A DNA stretch of 10,978 nucleotides. Origin: Gammaproteobacteria bacterium. Its GTDB lineage: Bacteria; Pseudomonadota; Gammaproteobacteria; UBA6429; Thiohalophilaceae. Positions 1 through 6,368 of this stretch are shown here, piece by piece. The DNA lies in NCBI GenBank assembly GCA_011052165.1, contig DRJN01000251.1, positions 1 through 10,978 of the forward strand, read 5' to 3'. The translations under genes were made by a program, and so were the position numbers. Under the pieces are notes generated by a model that worked only from the letters and a program-made list of their open reading frames with translations, did no database searches and was not told the DNA's origin. The first letter of the stretch is position 1; each line of letters opens with the position of its first letter.

Positions 1-405
1 CTCACCACGATTCACATCAAAATCAAAGACCGCCTGCCGGCTGACATCGGTCACCAGTATCCGACCGGTACTATCGACCATTACCCCCTGCGGACGCTGC
101 AAGACTTTTGGATTGCGATGATCCTTCCCCAACCCGGCCAGCCAACGCCAGGCCGAGTTAAAAGGACTATCCGATGTCTCAGCGGAAGAAAAGTTACTCT
201 CGCCCGTCAATTCACCCACATAGCGGTATCGCGGTACCTCAGGTAGCGCTGGCCAGACGCGCTCGGCGTCACTCGCCCTGATTTTGAACTCAAGACGGGA
301 AGGGACGGTCGAACAGGCTGTCAACACGGACAGGCACAGAAAAACAGCCAGGGTGGTCACTGAATAATCCGCTAAATGCGGGCGAAGCCATGATACCGGC
401 TTCAT
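1..405 (-). CDS. NHL-repeat-like lipoprotein, 5' part only
   Basis: The first 135 codons of a gene that continues past the window edge. The N-terminus has a hydrophobic stretch ending in a lipobox, LTAC, with the lipid-accepting Cys at residue 31, so the product should be an anchored lipoprotein. Around residues 107-129 the sequence (RPQGVMVDSTGRILVTDVSR) has the typical NHL/beta-propeller pattern of a Pro-x-Gly turn followed by an 'I-V-x-D' strand. The ATG at 405 overlaps the TGA of the upstream NHL gene as ATGA, which implies translational coupling and decides the start. It is the last visible gene of the trihaem cytochrome operon. NHL propellers are usually protein-interaction scaffolds; a role in assembling or anchoring the cytochrome system is inferred from position. 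The full length and blade number cannot be seen. Confidence 0.85.
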   Translation of the reverse strand, partial: MKPVSWLRPHLADYSVTTLAVFLCLSVLTACSTVPSRLEFKIRASDAERVWPALPEVPRYRYVGELTGESNFSSAETSDSPFNSAWRWLAGLGKDHRNPKVLQRPQGVMVDSTGRILVTDVSRQAVFDFDVNRGE

Positions 406-1406
406 TTTTTCTGTCCCGCTGCCGCCGCAGGAAAAAGCAGTTTCATCACCTGGATCCTTGCTGCCGCAACGTCAACCAGATATAACCAGTTTTCGTGCAA
501 GTCCATCCCGGCCAGTTGCATGGTCATCACTGATTCTGATTTCGCTGATATTTTATGGCGATCATTTTTGCTGAAAAACAGTAGCGAATTATCAAACGCA
601 TCCGCAACGATAATCCGTCCCGTCTCATCGATCCGCATGGCTACGGGTTGTTGCAACCGGTTGCGGCCAATGGTCTGTAAATAACGCCCATCAAGATCAG
701 TCACCACAACTTCCCGCAACAAGCGATCCAGCAGGTAGATTTTCCCCTTGCTCACCACCATGTCCGTGAGACCTGCAAGAGGAGCACCTGTTTTATCGAC
801 AGGATGGAGCGTCTGAATCAATCGTCCCAGCTTGTTAAAAATCAGGATCTGATTATAAAAAGCATCCGCTACCAGAATTTGGTCACGGGAATCATCAGCC
901 GTGATGGCCACCGGTTGCTTTAGATTAAAGTCTGTGATTTCGCGCAGAAGATGCGCATTGCGATCCAGATATAAAATACGGCTTTGCAACGGATCGGTGA
1001 TATAAAGATATTCCCCGCCCGTAACAATGATTCGTGTCGCCGCAGTAATCGGCATTCGATAATAAATCGAGAACACTTCACGCCGCCGATCATAACGTAA
1101 AATAGCCTGCCGGCCTGCATCCGCAATATAAACATAGTCCGCCCAGGCAGCCACCGATACGGGGCGGCCCAGTTGTATGTAGCCTCCGGCAGCCGGTATT
1201 GCACCACCGGATTCCTGAATCCCACTCTCAATACTGCGCCAGAATAACAGCAGGCCATTGGCAGAATTTTTACTTCCGGGTGAGGTTGGACCTGATAGCC
1301 TGGCACAACCCGCCAGAATTGAAACCATCATCAGAATGAATACAGCGCGGCGCCAGCCCCATCCAGACTGGAATAAAAAAAAATCCATAAAGCGTGTACG
1401 GCACAT
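402..1406 (-). CDS. NHL-repeat six-bladed beta-propeller lipoprotein
   Basis: A 334-residue lipoprotein: hydrophobic segment at about 21-33, then lipobox LAGC with Cys34. A low-complexity linker (residues 35-75) leads into six NHL-like repeats at roughly 80-107, 121-149, 162-192, 209-238, 251-280 and 296-323. Each has a '[QR]PV-x-[IMV]' turn followed by an 'hhVADA/hYITD' strand and an 'I-L-x-[FY]-[DN]' strand, which fits a complete six-bladed propeller. There is no CXXCH motif and no obvious catalytic site. The ATG at 1406 is preferred because AGGG lies about 7 nt upstream; the internal ATG at 1388 has no ribosome binding site. It begins 12 nt after the preceding trihaem cytochrome and overlaps the next NHL gene by 4 nt. 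It may be a scaffold at the outer membrane for cytochrome assembly (inference). The fold is fairly sure, the role is not. Confidence 0.88.
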   Translation of the reverse strand: MCRTRFMDFFLFQSGWGWRRAVFILMMVSILAGCARLSGPTSPGSKNSANGLLLFWRSIESGIQESGGAIPAAGGYIQLGRPVSVAAWADYVYIADAGRQAILRYDRRREVFSIYYRMPITAATRIIVTGGEYLYITDPLQSRILYLDRNAHLLREITDFNLKQPVAITADDSRDQILVADAFYNQILIFNKLGRLIQTLHPVDKTGAPLAGLTDMVVSKGKIYLLDRLLREVVVTDLDGRYLQTIGRNRLQQPVAMRIDETGRIIVADAFDNSLLFFSKNDRHKISAKSESVMTMQLAGMDLHENWLYLVDVAAARIQVMKLLFPAAAAGQKK

Positions 1407-1418
1407 ACTGATACCCTG

Positions 1419-1793
1419 TTACCAAATACCGGGGCCGCCCGTGGAATGCCCCCCATGAATCTTGCTTTTCAACCCCGGTCGTCCGGAATGACAGAGATCA
1501 CAATTTTCAACCCCCCAGGCAATCTCATCATTGTGACACATACCACAGAATTTCCCGTCGATGATCTCCTGCATCGTGACGTTGTTGCTGCCTGCCCGCA
1601 TTTCAAACCCCAGTTCAAAATGACAGACCTTGCAACGAAACCGGATACGGTGAAACCAGTGAGGAAAAATCACCGGGGGCATGCCCTCCTTTTCTGCGCG
1701 TTTGTTCAGGACCACATCACCATATTCGGCCCGTAGTGGGAAAACCAGAAACAGAATAATCCCTGCCATTATCAGGCGCCCGTACTTATGCAT
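1419..1793 (-). CDS. Short periplasmic trihaem c7-type cytochrome (copy 2)
   Basis: A 124-residue secreted cytochrome. The signal peptide is at residues 1-22 (cleavage near LRA|EYG). Three haem motifs follow: CKVCH 54-58, CGMCH 83-87 and CDLCH 98-102, preceded by the paired histidines of FPHWFH (His45, His48), likely distal ligands. The spacing fits the c(7)-type trihaem domain family known from electron-transfer loci of Geobacter-like bacteria. A start further upstream at 1883 is possible in frame, but it would overlap the previous gene and put 30 polar residues before the signal peptide. The ATG at 1793 has AGGA 7 nt upstream and gives a normal leader. It is a close paralogue of the protein at 3947-4384, with 26 consecutive identical residues through haem 1. 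Its C-terminal tail is Gly/His-rich (HGGH, His113 and His116), unlike the paralogue. Probably a periplasmic electron shuttle. Confidence 0.92.
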   Translation of the reverse strand: MHKYGRLIMAGIILFLVFPLRAEYGDVVLNKRAEKEGMPPVIFPHWFHRIRFRCKVCHFELGFEMRAGSNNVTMQEIIDGKFCGMCHNDEIAWGVENCDLCHSGRPGLKSKIHGGHSTGGPGIW

Positions 1794-1810
1794 CGTTTTA
1801 TCCTGTCTGT

Positions 1811-2383
1811 CTACTTCCGGTTTTCTGCTTTCCGGCTTTCTGCCTTTATTTTCTCCAGTTTGCTGCGTGGAACACTGTGGCAACGATCACATTCCGTCAA
1901 CGGGAATGCCACTGCGCCATGGCAGCGGCCACAATAATATCCCTGAAGAATTTTCATCATCGTAATCGGGTTTGCTCCTTTTTTTGATATGAAATATTTT
2001 TCATGGCAATTTTTGCAGTCAAGCCACATAGTATGCGCTCGATGAGGGAAACGAACTACCGGCATTTCCCCCGTTTTCTCCAGGAAAACGTCATCATTTC
2101 TGATCCGCACCTTTGTTTCCGGCCATAGATTAGTACGCGGATGGATGGCCCCATCTTCAAGCGCTTTGACCCAATCAACCATATTGCCACTTGTATTCTG
2201 TGGTAATTTTGACAATGCTGCAGCCGGTTCTTGAAGCACACCCATAGCAGGACTGTCTGGATCATGAATACCATCCTTTTCCAATGACTTCCACTTTGAA
2301 GCCGCACTGGATATTAGTGGTAACAACAGTGTTGCCATTAAGAGTAGAGTATAAAAACCACAGGAAAATCTAATCTTCAGCAT
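1811..2383 (-). CDS. Long trihaem c7-type cytochrome with N-terminal extension (copy 2)
   Basis: A 190-residue secreted protein: signal peptide 1-28 (SSAAS), an uncharacterised N-terminal region (about 30-105), then a trihaem domain with CKNCH 123-127, CGRCH 151-155 and CDRCH 165-169. FPHRAH (His114, His117) gives likely distal ligands. The N-terminal region carries two conserved His motifs, DGIHDP (His40) and GAIHPR (His81), around a SGN-x-VDWVK segment. The same motifs recur in the paralogue at 3317-3934, so they are probably functional, perhaps as a third axial ligand or a docking surface (inference). The C-terminus ends in a Lys/Arg/Glu-rich tail with a short repeat (AESRKAENRK). It starts 7 nt after the helical-protein gene and ends 17 nt before the next cytochrome start, so it is clearly co-transcribed. 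Confidence 0.92.
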   Translation of the reverse strand: MLKIRFSCGFYTLLLMATLLLPLISSAASKWKSLEKDGIHDPDSPAMGVLQEPAAALSKLPQNTSGNMVDWVKALEDGAIHPRTNLWPETKVRIRNDDVFLEKTGEMPVVRFPHRAHTMWLDCKNCHEKYFISKKGANPITMMKILQGYYCGRCHGAVAFPLTECDRCHSVPRSKLEKIKAESRKAENRK

Positions 2384-2390
2384 GGTTCAA

Positions 2391-3269
2391 TTATCCCGGA
2401 ATAAAGAAACCTGAACTTCGAATAGCACGAATAACCTGTTTGGTAGACTCTTCGCAAGTTTTCACTGCCTTTTCATAGTCACCATTTCCTGCATATTCTT
2501 CTGCTTTTTTTCTTAGCGCTGCCGCCTTATCAAGAAACTTCTTCGCTCTTGCCCTGATTTTCGGGTTTTTCATTTTATCCCCAAGCAGAAGCGTTACCAG
2601 CATTTTGTGCGTATCATTCCGATCAATCTCATAAAGATATTCGTCTTTTTTAGTTTTAAAATGCAGGCTTCTCACCAGAGTATCACCACTTCGGAGTCCG
2701 CTGATGGCCGTTTTTATTTCAACATAAGCCTTATCAATCGTCTTGCGTGCACTCAATGGCCGCCCAGCCTTCATCAAAGCTTTCGCAGCACTAATCTCTA
2801 CATCCATCTTGCCCTTGAGCTTGTCAGTTTTCTCCGCAACCCCTTTTATTTTGCCAATTCGCTGCAAGGCCTCAAGCAGGGCATTGACGCTCCTTAGCCG
2901 CAGTTCGAATATACGATGATCATTATCATTAACGATCCTTTGCTTTCCTGCCAGTTTAACCGCCCTGAACATCAGTTCAGTTGTATAAAACAGGGATTGC
3001 GCAGCCGCATTGCTATTTCCAGCATCGATATATACCAGTGCATTTTGGTAGAGATCATTGGCTGCACGGTATAATGACTGTACGTTTATATCTTTGCTTG
3101 CCCTGACTTTTTGTGCAGCTGATGAAACTTTAATCAACTTCCTGACAAACTTGGCCTGCTGCTGCGTTTGCTTCATTGTTTTATGAAACTGTTTGCCACT
3201 ATATGCCGCATAGAGACTATTGAGATATAGCATCGATAGAACAACGAGAACCCAGCCTGATAATTTCAT
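2391..3269 (-). CDS. Secreted alpha-helical protein of unknown function, no haem
   Basis: A 292-residue protein with a signal peptide at 1-21 (LNSLYA|AYSG) and no CXXCH; the only cysteine is in KTCEES near the C-terminus. After residue 25 the sequence is almost continuous Lys/Ala/Glu/Leu/Gln-rich amphipathic helix with few Pro or Gly, resembling stacked helical hairpins or TPR-like pairs. The final stretch, AEEYAGNGDYEKAVKTCEES, has a TPR-like G-[DN]-[YF]-x-x-A pattern. It ends in a hydrophobic FFIPG tail. I do not recognise a named family. It sits exactly between the two long trihaem paralogues, 47 nt after one and 7 nt before the other. It is probably a periplasmic partner or scaffold for those cytochromes (inference from position). 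The ATG at 3269 is preceded by GGGTGAG. Confidence 0.85.
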   Translation of the reverse strand: MKLSGWVLVVLSMLYLNSLYAAYSGKQFHKTMKQTQQQAKFVRKLIKVSSAAQKVRASKDINVQSLYRAANDLYQNALVYIDAGNSNAAAQSLFYTTELMFRAVKLAGKQRIVNDNDHRIFELRLRSVNALLEALQRIGKIKGVAEKTDKLKGKMDVEISAAKALMKAGRPLSARKTIDKAYVEIKTAISGLRSGDTLVRSLHFKTKKDEYLYEIDRNDTHKMLVTLLLGDKMKNPKIRARAKKFLDKAAALRKKAEEYAGNGDYEKAVKTCEESTKQVIRAIRSSGFFIPG

Positions 3270-3316
3270 TATGCTCTCACCCGATCCGCCGGCCTGTTTG
3301 CCATACCCATTTCATC

Positions 3317-3934
3317 TTATTTTCCAACATGTTTTTTATTTCTCACCTTTGTTAATTTCGGTTTTGAATGACAAATACGACACGTTTTCGCCGTTATAGG
3401 AAAGGCTACTTTGCCATGGCAAACCCCGCACTTCCGACCCAGTAAAATAGACGCCATACTAATCTGGTTTGCGCCTTTTCGGGGAATAAATATCGCTGGA
3501 TGGCAATTTGAGCAGTCCAGCCATTCCGTATGCTGAGCATGAGGAAAAACCACATCGGGCATGGAGCCTTTCACTTCACGAACAATATTAAGATCCATAA
3601 TGATGGGTTTGGCCTTCGGATCCAGTCTGTCATAGCGCGGATGGATTTTACCCTCTCGCAGAGACTTGACCCAGTCAACATAGTTACCTGATTTGCTTTT
3701 CACTAAATTGGAAAAAGCCTCTTTTGGCGGTTGCAATGTATTTGTGCCTTCCGCCTCCGGATCATGAATTCCATCCCGAGCTGGCGGAAGGTTTCTTTCC
3801 GCTTTTTTCTTCATCAATCGATTGAATGAATTGGGATCACCCGCAAAGGACATTTGCATCGATACTATAAAAATCGAAGTGAGGGCAACAACTGACAATT
3901 TATGACATAAATATTTCCTGAATAATGATTTCAT
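3317..3934 (-). CDS. Long trihaem c7-type cytochrome with N-terminal extension (copy 1)
   Basis: A 205-residue secreted protein with a signal peptide at about 1-31 (MSFAG). The N-terminal region (32-120) holds DGIHDP (His57) and GKIHPR (His98) around SGN-x-VDWVK. It is followed by a trihaem domain with CSNCH 141-145, CGVCH 169-173 and CRICH 185-189, and FPHAQH (His132, His135) as likely distal ligands. It is paralogous to the protein at 1811-2383 over its whole length, including the non-haem N-terminal part. Its start at 3934 is fixed by AGGAGG 8 nt upstream, which overlaps the TAG stop of the preceding short trihaem gene. The likely role is a periplasmic electron carrier, with the N-terminal part perhaps docking it to a membrane partner (inference). 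Confidence 0.93.
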   Translation of the reverse strand: MKSLFRKYLCHKLSVVALTSIFIVSMQMSFAGDPNSFNRLMKKKAERNLPPARDGIHDPEAEGTNTLQPPKEAFSNLVKSKSGNYVDWVKSLREGKIHPRYDRLDPKAKPIIMDLNIVREVKGSMPDVVFPHAQHTEWLDCSNCHPAIFIPRKGANQISMASILLGRKCGVCHGKVAFPITAKTCRICHSKPKLTKVRNKKHVGK

Positions 3935-3942
3935 TTGCGTCT

Positions 3943-3948
3943 CCTCCT
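3943..3948 (-). promoter_or_regulatory. Strong Shine-Dalgarno site of the long trihaem gene
   Basis: AGGAGG on the minus strand, 8 nt before the ATG at 3934. It overlaps the TAG stop codon (3949-3947) of the upstream short trihaem gene, which supports coupled translation of the two cytochromes. Confidence 0.75.
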
Positions 3949-4384
3949 ACCTGGGCTTCTTATTTTTGTCTTTTACAGGCACTACCAACTTACTCAGCGT
4001 GCTACCATCGACCTGTGTTTTTAACCCATCCTTACCTGTATGGCAGAGATCACAATTTTCAACTGACCATGCGATTTCACCATTATGACAGGCTCCGCAG
4101 TACTGTCCATCGATGATCTTCAGCATATTAATTCCGCTTCCGCCCGCTTTGAATTTGAACCCCAGATCAGCGTGACAGACCTTGCAACGAAAGCGAATGC
4201 GATGAAACCAGTGTGGAAATATGACCGGCGGCATGCCTTCTTTCTCTGCATGTTGATTCAAGACAAGATCACCATATTCAGCATGCGCGGGACTGATATT
4301 CCCCACAACAGCGAGAGTACCCAGCAAAAACAATAGTAACAGGGAACCCCTTTCCAGTTCTGATTTAACAAAATAAAAGTTCAT
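3947..4384 (-). CDS. Short periplasmic trihaem c7-type cytochrome (copy 1)
   Basis: A 145-residue secreted cytochrome: signal peptide 1-35 ending SPAHA|EYG, then CKVCH 67-71, CGACH 96-100 and CDLCH 111-115. FPHWFH (His58, His61) lies just before haem 1. Outside the signal peptide and CXXCH motifs the only histidines are His45, His58 and His61, exactly enough for three bis-His haems. However, His45 is Arg in the paralogue at 1419-1793, so the third ligand is not conserved by position. The C-terminal tail (residues 121-145) is Lys-rich and lacks the Gly/His tail of the paralogue. A start at 4432 is possible in frame, but the ATG at 4384 has GGAGGA 6 nt upstream and gives a regular signal peptide. 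It is the first gene of the seven-gene operon and lies just downstream of the palindromic repeat. Confidence 0.93.
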   Translation of the reverse strand: MNFYFVKSELERGSLLLLFLLGTLAVVGNISPAHAEYGDLVLNQHAEKEGMPPVIFPHWFHRIRFRCKVCHADLGFKFKAGGSGINMLKIIDGQYCGACHNGEIAWSVENCDLCHTGKDGLKTQVDGSTLSKLVVPVKDKNKKPR

Positions 4385-4390
4385 ACATTT

Positions 4391-4396
4391 TCCTCC
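4391..4396 (-). promoter_or_regulatory. Shine-Dalgarno site deciding the start at 4384
   Basis: GGAGGA on the minus strand, 6 nt before the ATG at 4384. It rules out the in-frame start 48 nt upstream at 4432, which would place polar residues in front of the signal peptide. Confidence 0.75.
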
Positions 4397-4402
4397 ACTA
4401 AA

Positions 4403-4432
4403 ATTACAGGTAACAATATTATTTAGTGTCAA
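4403..4432 (-). promoter_or_regulatory. Candidate sigma-70-type promoter of the trihaem operon
   Basis: On the minus strand a perfect -35 hexamer TTGACA (4432-4427) is followed after 18 nt by TGTAAT (4408-4403), a 5/6 match to the -10 consensus. It lies immediately downstream of the palindromic repeat and upstream of the first operon gene. A weak point is that transcription would start only about 12-14 nt before the ATG at 4384, leaving the ribosome binding site at the very 5' end of the message. Confidence 0.4.
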
Positions 4433-4438
4433 TATCCG

Positions 4439-4560
4439 CTAAATACGCGTTCCAAATACCCGAACACTTGTGAATTTCCACGTTCGTGGTGAGTCCTTCG
4501 ACTTCGCTCAGGACGAACGGCAATTTCTAAAGTGTTCGGGTATTTGGAACAGCTATTTAG
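4439..4560. repeat. 122-bp palindromic REP/MITE-like element
   Basis: Perfect 20-bp inverted arms (TTCCAAATACCCGAACACTT at 4450-4469 and its complement at 4530-4549) enclose a second imperfect palindrome. That inner part contains GTCCTTCGACTTCGCTCAGG followed by ACGAACGG, a core I recognise as a common dispersed palindromic repeat in proteobacterial genomes. Outer arms CTAAATA/TATTTAG (4439-4445 and 4554-4560) add 7 bp after a 3-base mismatch. There is no open reading frame, so it would be non-autonomous. No clear direct target duplication is visible. It fills the gap between the beta-barrel gene and the trihaem operon, and its last arm includes the barrel stop codon. Transcribed from either strand it would form a long hairpin, and may act as a terminator or RNA-processing site. 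Confidence 0.85.
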
Positions 4561-6296
4561 TTTCCAAACAAACGCTTCACTCTAAACATGAAAATATTAT
4601 AAGAAGTACTATTTATTTTTGAAACTCGTAAACTCAGGCGCATTTGCAATCGCCCGATAGTATAATCAAATCTGTTTTCCCAAATTCTTCTATCCTGTTT
4701 TTCCCTGTTTATTGAAAAGGGCCGGGTCAATTCCTTGTCAAACTTCAAGTCCGAGATAAAATACAATCTGGGAATATTAAAAACCATAATCTGACGATAA
4801 ACCAGATTTGCCGATGACGTTGTTGCAAAACCACCTGACGGAGTATTCGGCAACTCATTTCTTGTTGCGTTAATGGTTATATTGCCTGACAAGGAGGATT
4901 TGTGTGTCAAGGGTTGTACACTGGTCAGTTGCAGGTTTATAAATTGATAAACCTCATGCCGATGACTGATAACGGTACGTGAATCACTGCCCATTAAACG
5001 AATATAGGCGTTCCCACCCCTTTCACTTTTTCGCCAGGTGAACGACAGGCTATTATTAATTCTATTGACATCTTCTGCGGCCGTATCATATTCAGTAACA
5101 AAACTTTGACTGAAATTAGCACTATATTCCAGTCCTGGACGGGTGCTGTAGCGCCGCAGTATATTATGCCCAAGCTGGCCTGTTAAATGCCGGCCATTGA
5201 ATTCACCACCACTGCGGTTCAAAATATTTGCCGAAGTATTCCAGTTGTACTGAAAATTCCCCAAATTCATATATTCAGGGTTATATCTTGCTCCCATTGA
5301 CTGGGTAGAGGTCAAAGCAGATCTTCCGCTGTTTTCGGTATTGTTCGCCGTCATATTACCTGTGAGGCGAAATGCACGAGTAACATCATAATTAACGCCA
5401 CCATAGGCATTGAGCGTCTTGCTATCAGAAACAAGATCGCCATTCTCGTTGAGAGACGCATAATATCTTGCCCCGGCATTACCATAAACAGGTCTATTCT
5501 GTGGTCGCCAAAATGAATTACTGGTTAGTTGAAGCTGTCTGTTGTTATTAATGAAGTTACTCGTATCATCCTCAGTTTCAACTATGCTGGCCATATTTTC
5601 CATCGAAAAAGAGGGGTCAGGCCGATAACTATGCCGAGCAATAAGATTATCACGTAGATAATTGATATTACTGGAACGGCGTTCCGCTTTTTCCCGGCTC
5701 CCATCAAAATTAAACTGATGGCGGTCAATAACCTTGCCAAGGCTCAGAGTGTAAAGATCACTGGTATCATCCGCCTGACCTTCTGTTTTTTGCAGGTTAT
5801 GGTCGTAATTGGCCTGTGCATTCAGCGAACCGTCAAGACTGCGATATTTCTGTGATACCCCGTAGCGGGTATTCGAATAGGGCTTACTTCCCAGCGCATC
5901 GCCCGTTACCCGGCTATCCTGACTGTCAAAATGCAATTCCAGTGGAAAGCGGCTTTGTGGCAACATCAATAACTGACCATTTCCCGTTACAATTTCACCA
6001 TTCGATGTGCCACTGTGTTCCCGATCGAGCATGTTGTATGTTAACCCCAAACCCGCATTCAAACGGGCGAACCAGGGTTGCCATAAAAAAGTATTTCCTC
6101 TCAGATTGACCGTTGACAGATTGCGAATCTGGTTCTCACTCTGGGTATAATTTTCTATGCGATGCTCGTAAGTGACATCCCCCCAGTAACGAATCGGCGC
6201 CATAACCAAATCTGCCATAGAATTCTCTGTGCCAAAACAAAGCAGCAAAACTACAATGCTGATTCTGTATTTTTCTGACAACAACAGGCGTTTCAT
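4557..6296 (-). CDS. Predicted outer-membrane beta-barrel protein
   Basis: A 579-residue secreted protein: signal peptide 1-28 (hydrophobic VVLLLCFG, cleavage near SMA|DLV). The rest consists of alternating polar/hydrophobic strands joined by Asn/Ser/Thr/Gly/Asp-rich turns, with many Tyr, Arg and Asn residues, typical of a large transmembrane beta-barrel. It ends in a strand with Phe near the terminus (RLFGN). There is no CXXCH, and no CXXC as seen in some MtrB proteins; the only cysteine is in the signal peptide. The ATG at 6296 is chosen over an in-frame ATG at 6341 because AAGGT lies 7 nt upstream and it gives a normal signal peptide. It follows the foldase gene by 72 nt. The likely role is the outer-membrane sleeve through which a cytochrome passes electrons, or the export pore for the extracellular cytochrome (inference). 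It is not a clear MtrB or OmbB homologue by eye. Confidence 0.82.
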   Translation of the reverse strand: MKRLLLSEKYRISIVVLLLCFGTENSMADLVMAPIRYWGDVTYEHRIENYTQSENQIRNLSTVNLRGNTFLWQPWFARLNAGLGLTYNMLDREHSGTSNGEIVTGNGQLLMLPQSRFPLELHFDSQDSRVTGDALGSKPYSNTRYGVSQKYRSLDGSLNAQANYDHNLQKTEGQADDTSDLYTLSLGKVIDRHQFNFDGSREKAERRSSNINYLRDNLIARHSYRPDPSFSMENMASIVETEDDTSNFINNNRQLQLTSNSFWRPQNRPVYGNAGARYYASLNENGDLVSDSKTLNAYGGVNYDVTRAFRLTGNMTANNTENSGRSALTSTQSMGARYNPEYMNLGNFQYNWNTSANILNRSGGEFNGRHLTGQLGHNILRRYSTRPGLEYSANFSQSFVTEYDTAAEDVNRINNSLSFTWRKSERGGNAYIRLMGSDSRTVISHRHEVYQFINLQLTSVQPLTHKSSLSGNITINATRNELPNTPSGGFATTSSANLVYRQIMVFNIPRLYFISDLKFDKELTRPFSINREKQDRRIWENRFDYTIGRLQMRLSLRVSKINSTSYNIFMFRVKRLFGN

Positions 6297-6368
6297 TACT
6301 AATACCTTGACAACAGACTTCAAATTAAAACCATCCGGCATCCGGAGTCTGCCATCACAACGTCATGT

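Noticed and set aside
1794..1883. Upstream in-frame start for the short trihaem protein (copy 2)
   Set aside because: It would overlap the preceding cytochrome gene by 73 nt and add 30 polar residues before a clear signal peptide. The ATG at 1793 has a good ribosome binding site.
4439..4560. Palindromic element as an insertion sequence or small RNA gene
   Set aside because: At 122 bp it has no coding capacity and no clear target duplication. It fits a REP/MITE-like repeat better, and nothing shows that it is an independent RNA.
6297..6341. Upstream in-frame start for the beta-barrel
   Set aside because: There is no ribosome binding site before 6341, and the extra 15 residues precede a normal signal peptide starting at 6296.
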